A stretch of 64,000 nt of DNA from Salegentibacter tibetensis (lineage in GTDB: Bacteria > Bacteroidota > Bacteroidia > Flavobacteriales > Flavobacteriaceae): assembly GCF_020164485.1 (NCBI RefSeq), contig NZ_JAIQZA010000023.1:1-64000 (forward strand), written 5' to 3'. Below, in pieces: positions 36,189 to 47,732 of the stretch. Position 1 is the first letter of the stretch. The number at the start of each line of letters is the position of its first letter. A program made the translations under genes and the position numbers. The notes beneath the pieces are model-generated. The model ran no database searches, had not been told where the DNA came from, and was given only the letters and a program-made list of their open reading frames with translations.

Positions 36189-37386
36189 CTAACAAATGTA
36201 CAATTTCGTTTAAAATATCGGTAGCGACCTCAGCCTTCGTTTTTAGGTCAAACACTTTTTCTGAATCCTTATAGACCAAAGTAATTTTATTGGTGTCTTT
36301 TTTAAAGCCTGCACCGGCATCATTCAAAGAATTCAGCACAATAAAATCGAGGTTTTTTTTCGTGAGTTTTTCCCGGGCGTGAACTAGTTCGTTATTGGTC
36401 TCTAAAGCGAAACCAACAAGTTTCTGATGGGTTTTCTTTTTTCCCATAGACAAAAGAATATCCTGTGTTTTAGTTAGTTCCAGGCTTAAGTTTTCTTCGG
36501 CCTTTTTAATTTTTTGTGCGGCCACAATCTTTGGTTTATAGTCTGAAACCGCTGCGGCAGCAATAGCCACATCAACATTTTCAAAAAAATCGTGTGCGGC
36601 AAGATACATTTCTCGGGCACTAACCACTCTAATTAAATTGATCTTTGGATCTTCAATTTCTAAATGTGTAGGTCCTGAAACCAGAATAACCTCAGCTCCA
36701 AGGGCAGCCGCTTTTTTAGCGAGTTCAAAGCCCATTTTTCCGCTGGAATGATTTCCAATAAAACGCACAGGATCTATAGCTTCATAAGTTGGGCCGGCGG
36801 TGATAAGTACTTTCTTTCCCTTTAAGGGTAGATTTTCAGCGAAATGCGCTTCAAGAAAACCGATGATTTCTTCGGGCTCTGCCATTCTTCCCTCGCCTTT
36901 TAATCCGCTGGCAAGTTCACCGGTTCCTGCGGGAATCATAATATTTCCGTAGGATTTAAGACTTTCAAAGCTTTTTGTTGTGGAAGGGTGCTTAAACATA
37001 TCCAAATCCATCGCCGGGGCAAAGAAAACCGGGCATTTCGCCGAAAGATATGTTGCGAGTAAAAAATTATCGCTATTGCCCGAGGCCATTTTAGACAAAG
37101 TGTTTGCTGTGGCGGGGGCTAAAAGCATAAAATCGGCCCAAAGGCCGAGTTCTACGTGATTGTTCCACTGCTCATCTTCATCATCTTCAGTAAAAGAAGA
37201 AAACACCTCATTTTTGGATAAGGTAGAAAGGGTAAGCGGAGTAACAAATTCTTTTGCAGCCGGCGTCATCACAACTTTTACCTGTGCACCGGCTTTAATA
37301 AACAAGCGTACTAAAAATGCAGATTTATAGGCAGCGATACCGCCACTTATGCCCAAAAGCACTTTTTTGCCTTTTAGTACAGACAT
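36181..37386 (-). CDS. coaBC: Bifunctional phosphopantothenoylcysteine decarboxylase/synthase
   Basis: A 401-residue two-domain enzyme for steps two and three of CoA synthesis from phosphopantothenate. The CoaC flavoprotein domain comes first (GISGGIAAYKSAFLVR, then PAMDLDMF), and the CoaB domain starts at about 190 with GKKVLITAGPTYEAIDPVR. The KK-containing CTP loop is visible as KIKKAEE. It follows the omega-subunit gene by 5 bp. Confidence 0.95.
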   Translation of the reverse strand: MSVLKGKKVLLGISGGIAAYKSAFLVRLFIKAGAQVKVVMTPAAKEFVTPLTLSTLSKNEVFSSFTEDDEDEQWNNHVELGLWADFMLLAPATANTLSKMASGNSDNFLLATYLSAKCPVFFAPAMDLDMFKHPSTTKSFESLKSYGNIMIPAGTGELASGLKGEGRMAEPEEIIGFLEAHFAENLPLKGKKVLITAGPTYEAIDPVRFIGNHSSGKMGFELAKKAAALGAEVILVSGPTHLEIEDPKINLIRVVSAREMYLAAHDFFENVDVAIAAAAVSDYKPKIVAAQKIKKAEENLSLELTKTQDILLSMGKKKTHQKLVGFALETNNELVHAREKLTKKNLDFIVLNSLNDAGAGFKKDTNKITLVYKDSEKVFDLKTKAEVATDILNEIVHLLDA

Positions 37387-37391
37387 CTTAA

Positions 37392-37724
37392 TTAAGCTTC
37401 TGCTTCAGAATCTTTAGTGTTACGGTAATAGATCTTACCGTCTAACCATTCCTGAATAGCAAGCGCGTGAGGTTTTGGAAGTTTTTCGTAAAACTTAGAA
37501 ACCTCAATTTGCTCCTTGTTCTCAAAAATCTCATCCAGACTGTCGTTGTAAGTCGCAAATTCGTCAAGCTTCTCCAACAATTCTTTTTTGATCTCAGAAT
37601 TGATCTGGTTTGCTCTTTTCGCAACCACTGAAATAGCCTCGTATATATTACTTGTTGGCTCGTCTACCTTGTTCTTATCAAAGGTAACGGTGTTGATTGG
37701 TGCATCTGTCTTTTTAATATCCAT
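37392..37724 (-). CDS. rpoZ: RNA polymerase omega (Rpb6-like) subunit, Bacteroidota type
   Basis: A 110-residue protein of the Bacteroidota-type omega/Rpb6 family. NIYEAISVVAKRANQIN is the conserved helix that contacts beta-prime. The stretched C-terminus with acidic residues is family-typical. Position between bamD and coaBC is the usual flavobacterial order. Confidence 0.9.
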   Translation of the reverse strand: MDIKKTDAPINTVTFDKNKVDEPTSNIYEAISVVAKRANQINSEIKKELLEKLDEFATYNDSLDEIFENKEQIEVSKFYEKLPKPHALAIQEWLDGKIYYRNTKDSEAEA

Positions 37725-37737
37725 CTTTCTTCTACTA

Positions 37738-38592
37738 TTAAAAATTTTGTAAGCGTGATTTTATATCTTCTGCTGAAGCTTCAATTGCTTCACTATATTC
37801 ACCTTCGGTGTAATATTTTTTATAATCCTGGTAGTATTCCAGTGCTTCTTCAAGGCGTTCTTGCATTAACTCCCTAAAGCTGTTAATCGCTAATTGATAT
37901 GCCGAATCAAACCTGTAATATTGCGCGTCTTCCCTAAACGGGGAACCGGGATTATTAGCCAGGAAGTTTGTAAATGACCTGATAGCGGCCCGGTAGTTTC
38001 CGGCTCTGGCTTCACCGGTTAAATGATATTGTTTTGCAATTTCATATTCTTTTCTTTCCAGTTTAATACGCAACTCAGCGGCCATATCATTGGCCTCCTC
38101 GGCATGCTCACCTTCGGGATAGGTATTTAAATAAGCCTGAAGTTCTGTAATTGCTTTATTAGTATCGGTTTGATCAAGATCATATCTTGGGGAAAGTTCG
38201 TAAAAACTTCTTGCTTTTTTAAAAGCTGCTTCCTCAACCTTATCACTGTTAGGATAAGATTGTCCAAAACGCTCAAATTCATAAGAAGAAAGGTAATAAT
38301 TCTCTAATTCATAATAGGTATCGGCAAATAAGTAGCTAAGTTTTTCTCCCTGAGGTTTTCCGCGATACTCGGGAACAATTTGCTCAAATAACCTTAAGGC
38401 TTTTCGATATTTCTTTTTATCGTCATCTTCTTTAGCTTCGTTGTACAACTGCTCTGCGTAGGTATATTTCTTTCCGCTGTCCTCACTTTTTAATAAGGTT
38501 TGAAACTCACCGCAGGACACAGTTAACATCAAAACTGCTACTAATAAAATTGCTTTCTTCATCATTTGTAAAAACATCTGGCAAAAGTACAT
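37738..38592 (-). CDS. bamD: Outer membrane assembly lipoprotein BamD
   Basis: A 284-residue lipoprotein. The true start is probably the ATG pair at residues 10-11 (MMKKAILLVAV), giving a normal signal peptide and lipobox TVSCG. Tetratricopeptide-like repeats follow (YNEAKEDDDKKKYRKALRLFEQIVPEY, then SFTNFLANNPGSPFREDAQY). BamD is the essential scaffold of the BAM complex at the inner face of the outer membrane. Confidence 0.9.
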   Translation of the reverse strand: MYFCQMFLQMMKKAILLVAVLMLTVSCGEFQTLLKSEDSGKKYTYAEQLYNEAKEDDDKKKYRKALRLFEQIVPEYRGKPQGEKLSYLFADTYYELENYYLSSYEFERFGQSYPNSDKVEEAAFKKARSFYELSPRYDLDQTDTNKAITELQAYLNTYPEGEHAEEANDMAAELRIKLERKEYEIAKQYHLTGEARAGNYRAAIRSFTNFLANNPGSPFREDAQYYRFDSAYQLAINSFRELMQERLEEALEYYQDYKKYYTEGEYSEAIEASAEDIKSRLQNF

Positions 38593-38714
38593 TTTTCTTC
38601 AGTATAAAAAAAACTTTGTATTACAGCCTTAGATAACATAATTAGCCCTCTTTTATTGTTCTGAAAGACGATAAAATAAGGCTTTTGCTGTAAAATTTAA
38701 GAACTAAAAAGTTC

Positions 38715-38830
38715 TCCTTTCGTCAAGCTGAACTGGTTTCAGACTTTATCCCGAATTTATTTCGGGATTCTAACATGAGATAATTATCAACTTATTAGAT
38801 CCTGAAATAAATTACCATTGACGAAATTTA
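38715..38830. repeat. Interspersed palindromic repeat, TTTCGTCAAGCTG type
   Basis: TTTCGTCAAGCTGAACTGG at the left and TACCATTGACGAAA at the right are inverted ends; the interior TTTATCCCGAATTTATTTCGG and ATTCTAACATG match the repeat at 12080-12215. Confidence 0.75.
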
Positions 38831-38867
38831 AAACTTTTTAGACTTTAAAATAAGTAGTCGATAAATT

Positions 38868-39746
38868 TTATTTGAAATTCTTCAGAAAATCTGCAATTTG
38901 CTGCTGAAGTGCAGGTGTTGCTTTTACCAAAGGTAATCTCAGGTAATTCTGAATACTTCCTTTTTGGGCAAGCAAAGCTTTAATTCCGGCAGGATTTCCT
39001 TCAGCAAAAATCAATTCTATAGATCGCTGCATTTTATAATGAAGTTCGTAGGCTTCAGTTGGTTTTCCTTCTAAACCTAGGGCAACCATTTTAGAGAATT
39101 CCGCAGGTAATCCTTGTGCAATTACTGAGATCACTCCTTTTCCCCCGGCTAAAACCATAGGAAGGGTAAGCATATCGTCTCCGGAAATTACCAGGAAATC
39201 TTTTGGCACCAGGCTTATTAATTTCATTGCCTGTACCATATCCCCGGCAGCTTCTTTAACCCCAATAATATTATCAAAATCCCTGGCGATTCGGTTTATG
39301 GTTTCCGGCAGCATATTAGATGCGGTTCTTCCCGGTACATTATAAAGAATCACCGGTAGTGGTGATGCAGCAGCTACTGCCTTAAAATGTTGGTAAATTC
39401 CTTCCTGAGTAGGTTTGTTGTAAAATGGCGAAACCGAAAGAATTGCTTCAAATCCCGTAAAGTCTCCGGTTTTTAGTTCTTCACAAAGAGCATGGGTGTT
39501 ATTTCCACCAAGCCCTAGAACTAAAGGCAGGCGGTTATTATTCTGTTTTACAACAGTATCTATTACGAGTTGTTTCTCTTCTTTATTCAGGCTGGCGCTT
39601 TCGGCGGTTGTTCCTAAAACCACCAGGTAATCTATTCCATTTGCGATCTGGTTCTCTACCAGATTTTCCAGCTCCTGCACATCTACAGATAGATCTTCCT
39701 GAAAAGGAGTTATCAAAGCAACACCGGTACCAATAAATGATTTCAT
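38868..39746 (-). CDS. dapA: 4-hydroxy-tetrahydrodipicolinate synthase
   Basis: A 292-residue enzyme starting the lysine/diaminopimelate branch by condensing pyruvate with aspartate semialdehyde. Visible family motifs: VLGTTAES, the Tyr in [11 protein letters not shown], and the Schiff-base Lys in [11 protein letters not shown]. It supplies the same pathway as dapF (56686-57480). Confidence 0.95.
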   Translation of the reverse strand: MKSFIGTGVALITPFQEDLSVDVQELENLVENQIANGIDYLVVLGTTAESASLNKEEKQLVIDTVVKQNNNRLPLVLGLGGNNTHALCEELKTGDFTGFEAILSVSPFYNKPTQEGIYQHFKAVAAASPLPVILYNVPGRTASNMLPETINRIARDFDNIIGVKEAAGDMVQAMKLISLVPKDFLVISGDDMLTLPMVLAGGKGVISVIAQGLPAEFSKMVALGLEGKPTEAYELHYKMQRSIELIFAEGNPAGIKALLAQKGSIQNYLRLPLVKATPALQQQIADFLKNFK

Positions 39747-39947
39747 TCTCTTTGTTTTTTTGTGATAATCGAAAAGATTTGCCCTATTTCAGCTTAAAAC
39801 TGAAAAATGCAAAATTTTCGGGCGACAAATGTATTAATTTTGCCAACTTCAGCACCTTAAAACTAGTTCTGTATTTAGAAAAAAGCACATATTTAACAGC
39901 TTTGTTTTTTCTGTTAAAAAATAAACAAGGAAAAATGTCTCAGCAAA

Positions 39948-40646
39948 TTAAACAAGGTTCATCAAGCGAAGTTTACGCTCGGGGGTTAGAAAAAAAAGCA
40001 GACAAAAAATTAATCCTGTATACCAAAGTAAATTACCTGTAATTAAAATAGCAGAATCTTTCATATAAAAATATGCGGAATCTCTAAAAACATCTGCAAA
40101 TATAAATGCCAGTACCAGTGTAACAAAGTAAACTGATTTTTTAGAATAGGAATTCAGATAATAGATGAGAGAGAATATACCCAACAGTAATAAAACACTG
40201 TAATAGACTATATAAATAGAAAATTCAAAATTATTAGCCATATAGCTCTCAAGTTCAACTACATGCATCAACAATAAATAGGTGTTTATAGAAATAAGAA
40301 GTAAAAAATAGATCAGCATTGTTTTACTCGCTGTTTGTCGCTCTGTGTTCTGTAATGCTTCTCTGCTCAAACCAAAATATGCAGCTATATAAAATAATAG
40401 TGAAAAAATAGTTAAACTGTAAGTATTAAAAAAGAAGCCTGCGATTTGGGCGGAAATGAAAAATACAAAAAAGAACATCGCATTAAAACCGGCTTTTTTG
40501 TTTAGCCTTAAATAAATACCTGCCAGCCCGGTAACAAACAAGACCTCTGTAGCCTGCATCAACCAGTCGGCATCAGCTAAGGTAGCATATAGGTTTACAG
40601 CCAGTAGCGGAATAAGAAGTATAAATATGTAATGATAAAGACTCAT
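39948..40646 (-). CDS. Polytopic membrane protein, YhhN/lysoplasmalogenase-like
   Basis: Start preferred at the ATG at 40646 (MSLYHYIFILL), which lacks the charged stretch of the upstream frame. Seven or eight hydrophobic helices, short loops, and a C-terminal tail ending RKLRLMNLV. Topology and length (about 232) resemble YhhN-family lysoplasmalogenases, but I cannot confirm catalytic residues, so the assignment is tentative. Confidence 0.6.
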   Translation of the reverse strand: MSLYHYIFILLIPLLAVNLYATLADADWLMQATEVLFVTGLAGIYLRLNKKAGFNAMFFFVFFISAQIAGFFFNTYSLTIFSLLFYIAAYFGLSREALQNTERQTASKTMLIYFLLLISINTYLLLMHVVELESYMANNFEFSIYIVYYSVLLLLGIFSLIYYLNSYSKKSVYFVTLVLAFIFADVFRDSAYFYMKDSAILITGNLLWYTGLIFCLLFFLTPERKLRLMNLV

Positions 40647-40948
40647 TTTCAACAAATTGCGGCCCGAAAATATAAAAATCATTTTATCATTTTCACCTTT
40701 TTTACTAAAGCATTGGCGTTTTTAAGTTAATGATGTAATTTTTCGATAAAATACCCGCTTTTTCAGTTGAATTACCACTGATTTTTCAAAAAAAAATTTT
40801 TAGTCGAGCCGAATAATCTACATATCTTTGGTTTTTTAATAAAAATTAAATGAAATCAGCATGATGCTGAATCCCAAAAATTGGCAGGTAGAGGAGAATA
40901 AATATAAGTCTTTGTCAAATTTCTAAAACAGGTTAAAATTCTAAACGG

Positions 40949-41707
40949 ATGAGGAAAATTAGATTAAGTTTTTATCTGCTTCTTTCGGCAATTATATTAA
41001 GTTGCAAAGGGAATTCAGTTGAAACAGCCGAAATTAAAGCGCAACGAATTGCCATAGATGAAAATATTGAAGCCGACCCGGAAATTGAAGAATTTGTAGC
41101 TCCTTTTAAGGAACACCTCAATAAAACCCTGGATAGCACTTTAGCCTATAACCCAAAGGATATGGTGAAAAGCGATGGCGATCTAAATACAGCGATTGGT
41201 AATTTGATGGCTGATATTGTAATGGAGCAGGCAAATCCAATCTTTAAAAGCAGGACCGCCAACGAAATAGATATGGTGCTACTGAATTACGGCGGAATTA
41301 GATCTGGCTTAAACAAAGGCAATATTTCTACCCGTAGTGCTTACGCACTAATGCCTTTTGAAAATGAGATCGTAGTCACTGAACTTTCCGGAGAAAAAAT
41401 TAACGAAATGCTTTCTTACCTGGAGCGAGCCAAAACGGCTCATCCCGTTAGTGGAATCCAGATAGAAATGGATCAAAATTATAATGTAAACCGGGCAGAA
41501 ATTAAGGGTAAAAAAATTGATGAAGATAAGACCTATTTTGTGGCGACTTCAGACTACTTGCAGCAAGGTGGCGACAATATGAACTTTTTAAAAGATCCAG
41601 TTGAACTTTATAAAGTAGATTATAAACTACGTAACGCAATTATAGATTATTTTAAAAAGATAGACACCCTAAAAGTTGAAAAAGACAATAGGTTTATTAG
41701 AAAATAA
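40949..41707 (+). CDS. 5'-nucleotidase C-terminal-domain lipoprotein
   Basis: A 252-residue lipoprotein (lipobox ILSC). It carries the nucleotide-binding C-terminal domain of UshA-type nucleotidases: NLMADIVMEQ, LLNYGGIRSGL, ALMPFENEIVV and YLQQGGDNMNFL. The metallophosphatase half is encoded by the next gene, 92 bp downstream, so the enzyme is split over two proteins. A TATCTTTG -7-like element lies at 40823-40830. Confidence 0.9.
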   Translation: MRKIRLSFYLLLSAIILSCKGNSVETAEIKAQRIAIDENIEADPEIEEFVAPFKEHLNKTLDSTLAYNPKDMVKSDGDLNTAIGNLMADIVMEQANPIFKSRTANEIDMVLLNYGGIRSGLNKGNISTRSAYALMPFENEIVVTELSGEKINEMLSYLERAKTAHPVSGIQIEMDQNYNVNRAEIKGKKIDEDKTYFVATSDYLQQGGDNMNFLKDPVELYKVDYKLRNAIIDYFKKIDTLKVEKDNRFIRK

Positions 41708-41779
41708 GTTAACCGGGAACAAGTCCCTATGCACGATTAGAAAATTATTTTTTTTAATTTCGAGAAATCTCGAAATAAT

Positions 41780-41799
41780 AAATCCCGATTATCGAGTAA
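41780..41799 (+). repeat. 20-bp repeat with CGATTATCGAG core, copy 2
   Basis: AAATCCCGATTATCGAGTAA, ending at the base before the GTG/ATG start region of the phosphatase gene. It could influence that start; see copies at 35274 and 60604. Confidence 0.65.
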
Positions 41800-41802
41800 G
41801 TG

Positions 41803-42711
41803 ATGAGAAGAAGAAATTTTATACAACAAACCTCAGCAGCAACAGCATTTATAGGAATTGGCGGCTTAAGCTCCCTTTCGTTTAAACCAAATTACAAAAA
41901 GCACATCACCATTCTACATACCAACGATGTACATAGCCATATTGAGCCTTTTGGCCCCGACGATTCCAGAAATCCGAATATGGGCGGAGCAGCCAGGAGA
42001 GCAACTTTAATTCAGCAGATCAGGAATAAAAATCCGAATACCTTGTTATTGGATGCGGGGGATATTTTCCAGGGAACGCCTTACTTTAATTTCTACGGCG
42101 GCGAACTGGAATTTAAACTGATGAGTAAAATGAAATACGATGCCTCTACCCTGGGAAACCACGATTTTGATAACGGGATAGACGGATTGTATTCGCAACT
42201 ACCCCACGCTGAATTCGATTTTATTTCTTCAAATTATGATTTCAGCAATACGGTGATGGATGGGCATACTCAAAAGCATAAGGTTTTCACTAAAGACGGA
42301 GTGAAAATTGGTGTTTTTGGACTGGGAATTGAATTACAGGGCTTAGTAAACGATAACCTTTACAAGGAAACCAAATACCTTGATCCTGTAGAAATTGCTC
42401 AGGATATGACAAGGATCCTTAAAGAAGAGAAAAATTGTGATCTGGTTATTTGCCTATCCCATTTAGGTTACGACTACAGCCACGATAAAATTTCTGATAT
42501 CAAACTGGCAAAAGCTACAGAGAATATTGATCTAATAATTGGCGGCCATACCCACACTTTTCTTGATAAACCCACTATTGAAACCAATAAGGCCGGTAAA
42601 AAAGTTTTAGTAAACCAGGTTGGATGCTACGGGCTTTACCTGGGAAGAATTGATTTTTATCTGGATGATGAAAATAAAATTGAAGCTAATGGATTAAAGA
42701 TTGAGGTTTAA
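41803..42711 (+). CDS. 5'-nucleotidase metallophosphatase half
   Basis: Start taken at ATG 41803 (MRRRNFIQQT); an in-frame GTG lies three bases upstream. A twin-arginine-like RRRNF signal and an alanine-rich hydrophobic segment predict Tat export. Calcineurin-like phosphatase motifs are complete: LHTNDVHSHI, LLDAGDIFQGTP, TLGNHDFDNG, ICLSHLGYD and IIGGHTHTF. Hydrolyses nucleotides or related phosphoesters outside the cytoplasm together with the preceding gene product. Confidence 0.92.
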   Translation: MRRRNFIQQTSAATAFIGIGGLSSLSFKPNYKKHITILHTNDVHSHIEPFGPDDSRNPNMGGAARRATLIQQIRNKNPNTLLLDAGDIFQGTPYFNFYGGELEFKLMSKMKYDASTLGNHDFDNGIDGLYSQLPHAEFDFISSNYDFSNTVMDGHTQKHKVFTKDGVKIGVFGLGIELQGLVNDNLYKETKYLDPVEIAQDMTRILKEEKNCDLVICLSHLGYDYSHDKISDIKLAKATENIDLIIGGHTHTFLDKPTIETNKAGKKVLVNQVGCYGLYLGRIDFYLDDENKIEANGLKIEV

Positions 42712-42776
42712 GCACTAAATGTCCATCCCTATCTTTAATTATTTTTCTGAATTTCCTGCGGAATAATTTCACAAAA

Positions 42777-44789
<2,013 letters not shown>

Positions 44790-45458
44790 TTATTGCTGAA
44801 CTTTTAGTTTATCGTTTTCAAAAATAAGGGAATGTTTTTCCCCCTGGTGAGTAAATTCAATTTTGAATTCAGATTTATAGGCTTTATCATCGGTAGGAAA
44901 CCAATCTTTTAGCTTTTGGTTAATAGTGATTAGCAAACCTGCGTCGTCCCCAATCGCACAAAAACGTTCAAAATCCCCATCGTATTTTTCTAATTGAAAA
45001 TTAGATTTTAAGAACTCAAATTTTTCTGTAATGTTTTCAGTCACCAAACCAACTTCACTTATTCCCAAAATACTGTTTTCCGAAAATAATGTTGTTTCCG
45101 GTTTACTAAAACTTTCCCGGGAAATGAATTCGATTATATTTTTATCTTCATCATAAAAATAAAGTGATTTCGCATTCCAGGCCAGAAAATCTACAATTTC
45201 CTGTCCGTTACCGTGCAAAACAGGACTACGTTCCTTCACCCACTCCAGGGCTAATTCATGCTGATTATCGGGAATATGAAAAGCGATATGATAAGCTGTG
45301 GCATTTTCTCTGCGCTGAAATTTTATAGTGGAATATCCTGTTTCAACTTCAAAATAATCATCGGCATAATCGGTGATTTCTAAATTTAATTTATCCCGGT
45401 AAAACCGAAGCTGCTGCTTGATATTATCGGTATATATTTGAAGTTTATGGATTTTCAT
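44790..45458 (-). CDS. Glyoxalase/VOC family protein
   Basis: A 222-residue protein opening with KIHKLQIYTDNIKQQLRFYRDKLNLEI, the typical first beta-alpha-beta-beta-beta unit of vicinal-oxygen-chelate proteins. A second unit begins near residue 130 (ILGISEVGLVTENI). Metal ligands cannot be settled by eye. Substrate unknown. It lies between ligA and the LOG gene, same strand, with short gaps. Confidence 0.8.
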   Translation of the reverse strand: MKIHKLQIYTDNIKQQLRFYRDKLNLEITDYADDYFEVETGYSTIKFQRRENATAYHIAFHIPDNQHELALEWVKERSPVLHGNGQEIVDFLAWNAKSLYFYDEDKNIIEFISRESFSKPETTLFSENSILGISEVGLVTENITEKFEFLKSNFQLEKYDGDFERFCAIGDDAGLLITINQKLKDWFPTDDKAYKSEFKIEFTHQGEKHSLIFENDKLKVQQ

Positions 45459-45468
45459 AGCGTCTTTT

Positions 45469-46104
45469 TTAGGTCTGATCTTTATTCATCCATTTCGGAA
45501 CCGGCATAGGTTTAAAATTATGCATTTTTTCCAGGAGCTCCTCAATATTTTCGGCAATTAGCAAAAGATCAAAATTCTCTTTTCTAAGCAGACCTTTTCT
45601 AACCATGGTTTTAAGCATCTCGATTAGATCATCGTAGAATCCATTGATATTTAAAAGTCCTATTGGATTTTGGTGCAAGCCTAATTGCCCCCAGGTCACG
45701 ATTTCAAAAAGTTCTTCAAAAGTTCCAAATCCCCCTGGAAGGGCGATAAATCCATCGCTTAATTCGTGCATCTTAAGCTTACGCTCATGCATATCTTTGG
45801 TGGTGATCAATTCGGTTAAATCGGTATGAACAACTTCTTTGGTTTTAAGAAAGTCTGGGATCACCCCGATAACTTCGCCCCCATTTTGGAGAGTGCCGGC
45901 AGCAACCTGCCCCATTAAGCCTAGTTTACTCCCTCCGAAAACAAGTTTGATGCTTTTTTGAGCCAAAACTTTTCCCAGGCGGTAAGATTCAGTGTATATT
46001 TTTTCATCATTGCCCTCGCTGCTTGCACAAAACACTGCAATGCTTTCTAATTGATTTTCGCTATTGTTTTCCAAAATTATAGTTTTTAAAGACTGAAAAA
46101 TCAT
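45469..46104 (-). CDS. LOG family (cytokinin riboside phosphohydrolase-like) protein
   Basis: A 211-residue Rossmann-fold protein. SIAVFCASSEGND is the family start region, and the signature PGGFGTFEELFE (about 125-136) holds the catalytic Arg/Glu context with MHERK before it. Such proteins hydrolyse nucleotide 5'-monophosphates such as AMP. The extra ~20 residues before ESIAVFC suggest the start could be downstream. Confidence 0.88.
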   Translation of the reverse strand: MIFQSLKTIILENNSENQLESIAVFCASSEGNDEKIYTESYRLGKVLAQKSIKLVFGGSKLGLMGQVAAGTLQNGGEVIGVIPDFLKTKEVVHTDLTELITTKDMHERKLKMHELSDGFIALPGGFGTFEELFEIVTWGQLGLHQNPIGLLNINGFYDDLIEMLKTMVRKGLLRKENFDLLLIAENIEELLEKMHNFKPMPVPKWMNKDQT

Positions 46105-46164
46105 TCTAAGAACGGACTTCCCGACGGCGCTCGAAGTGACAGTTATCCAGCGAAACTGGACTAA

Positions 46165-47022
46165 TCAAATGACCTTAATGAGCTCTCCTTTTAACATCCT
46201 GAAATTACCAAAAATATCTCTTCGCAATTCTGTTTTAAATCCATGTTCCTGCATCATCTCTTCGGTTTCTTTAGCCAGGTATTGATTAATCTCAAAATAA
46301 AGCTTTCCGCCGGATTTCAGGGCATTCTTAGCCAATTTCGTGATTTTATAGTAGAAAAGTAAAGGATTTTCATCTTTAACATATAAGGCAGTTGGAGGGT
46401 CGTACTCTAATACATTTCGGTGCATCTCCTTTTTCTCCAACTCCCGCACGTAAGGCGGATTAGAAACAATAAGATCAAAATTTTGCAAAAGTTTTTCTAA
46501 CTCAAGAATATCTTGCTGAATCAAATCCAGGTTCACTTTATTAATTTCAGCATTGATTTTGGCAATTTCCAGCGCTTTTTCAGAAATATCTATTGCTGAA
46601 ATTTTTGCCTGCGGAAGATTTTTCGCCAGGCTTATCGCGATACAGCCGCTTCCAGTTCCTATGTCCAGGATTTTCAGTGCATTATTTCCAGAAGAAAAAT
46701 CATCTAAGATCCATTGTACCAATTCTTCGGTTTCCGGCCTTGGCACCAACACATTTCTATCAACTTTAAATATTAATCCGAAAAATTCTGTTTCTCCAAT
46801 AATATGCTGAATAGGTTCGTGATTTTTTAATCGCGATAAAGCTGAACCAAATTTTCCCGCCTGAATTTCATCAATTTCGACCTCGGGATCTAAAGCCAGG
46901 TCTATTCGTTTTATTCCGAAAAAAGCTTCGGTTAGCAAAAAGAAAAAAGAAAGCACCTCTTCCGCAGGATAATCGTTCTCCAGCGCTTTTATGAAGATCT
47001 CTTTTTGTACTTTAAGTTTCAT
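46165..47022 (-). CDS. prmC: Release factor glutamine methyltransferase
   Basis: Start set at ATG 47022 (MKLKVQKEIF), because the 31 preceding codons run through low-complexity tandem repeats. A 285-residue enzyme that methylates Gln in the GGQ motif of release factors. SAM motif ILDIGTGSGCIAI and the catalytic NPPY (VSNPPYVRE) are visible. Confidence 0.93.
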   Translation of the reverse strand: MKLKVQKEIFIKALENDYPAEEVLSFFFLLTEAFFGIKRIDLALDPEVEIDEIQAGKFGSALSRLKNHEPIQHIIGETEFFGLIFKVDRNVLVPRPETEELVQWILDDFSSGNNALKILDIGTGSGCIAISLAKNLPQAKISAIDISEKALEIAKINAEINKVNLDLIQQDILELEKLLQNFDLIVSNPPYVRELEKKEMHRNVLEYDPPTALYVKDENPLLFYYKITKLAKNALKSGGKLYFEINQYLAKETEEMMQEHGFKTELRRDIFGNFRMLKGELIKVI

Positions 47023-47029
47023 TCTTCTT

Positions 47030-47165
47030 CGGTTGTGGGTTGTGGGTTCTCGGTTGTCGGTTTTGAGTTCTGGGTTTGTGTGGTTTGTGGTTTGTGGTTT
47101 GTGGTTTGTAAACAATAAACTTTGAACTCTGAACCCTGAACCCTGAACCCTGAACCCTGAACCTT
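47030..47165. repeat. Low-complexity tandem repeats upstream of prmC
   Basis: Two simple arrays lie side by side: TTTGTGG units (GTGGTTTGTGGTTTGTGG, about 47080-47107) and CTGAACC units (about 47126-47160, at least five in tandem). Similar GTTTGTGG or AGAACTGAG strings occur at about 19140, 20065, 21965 and 22290. Such strings are probably replication-slippage products. Confidence 0.8.
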
Positions 47166-47218
47166 AAATTTTAAACCTCAACTCTTTTCTCTTGAATCTC
47201 GTCTCTTTTATCCGGCTT

Positions 47219-47704
47219 CTAAACATCCCTAATCATCCACATCGTACAATTATAATGTCCGGTGTTGCCAAGGGGTTTTTCTAAAGATTTAAAGCCGCTT
47301 CGGCCATAAAGTTTCCTGGCGCTTTCCATATAAGGCAGGGTTTCAATGTAGCATTTTTCAAAACCCTGCGATTTGGCAAATTTAAGGCAGGTGTCCATCA
47401 TTTGCGCACCCAGGCCTTTGCCACGGGCTTCCGGCAAAAAGTACATTTTCTGGAGTTCACATATTTTTTCTTCCAATCCAATTAAAGGTGCGATCCCTGC
47501 TCCTCCAATTATTTTTCCGTCTTCTTCCACCACAAAATAATTCATTCGGGGGTGTTGATAAGTTGCAAACATATCGTCCAGGGCCTTGTCTTCGTAGGCG
47601 GTTCCTACCTTGGGAACGCCCATTTCCACCAAAACCTTTCTTATTACTTCGGCAACTTGTTGATTGTCTTCGGGTTGAATTTCCCGTATTTTTAGCGTGC
47701 TCAT
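47219..47704 (-). CDS. GNAT-family N-acetyltransferase
   Basis: A 161-residue protein. The GNAT core is visible: strand VVEEDGKIIGGAGI and the acetyl-CoA loop EARGKGLGAQMM (about residues 93-104), followed by GFEKCYIETLPYM and YGRSGF. Substrate unknown. Divergent from ribD with 28 bp between starts. Confidence 0.88.
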   Translation of the reverse strand: MSTLKIREIQPEDNQQVAEVIRKVLVEMGVPKVGTAYEDKALDDMFATYQHPRMNYFVVEEDGKIIGGAGIAPLIGLEEKICELQKMYFLPEARGKGLGAQMMDTCLKFAKSQGFEKCYIETLPYMESARKLYGRSGFKSLEKPLGNTGHYNCTMWMIRDV

Positions 47705-47732
47705 TCTTGGTAAATAATCCTATTTTAGTGGC

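Noticed and set aside
39737-40042. Plus-strand frame next to dapA
   Set aside because: It is opposite the dapA start and the membrane-protein 3' end; low-quality sequence, no family.
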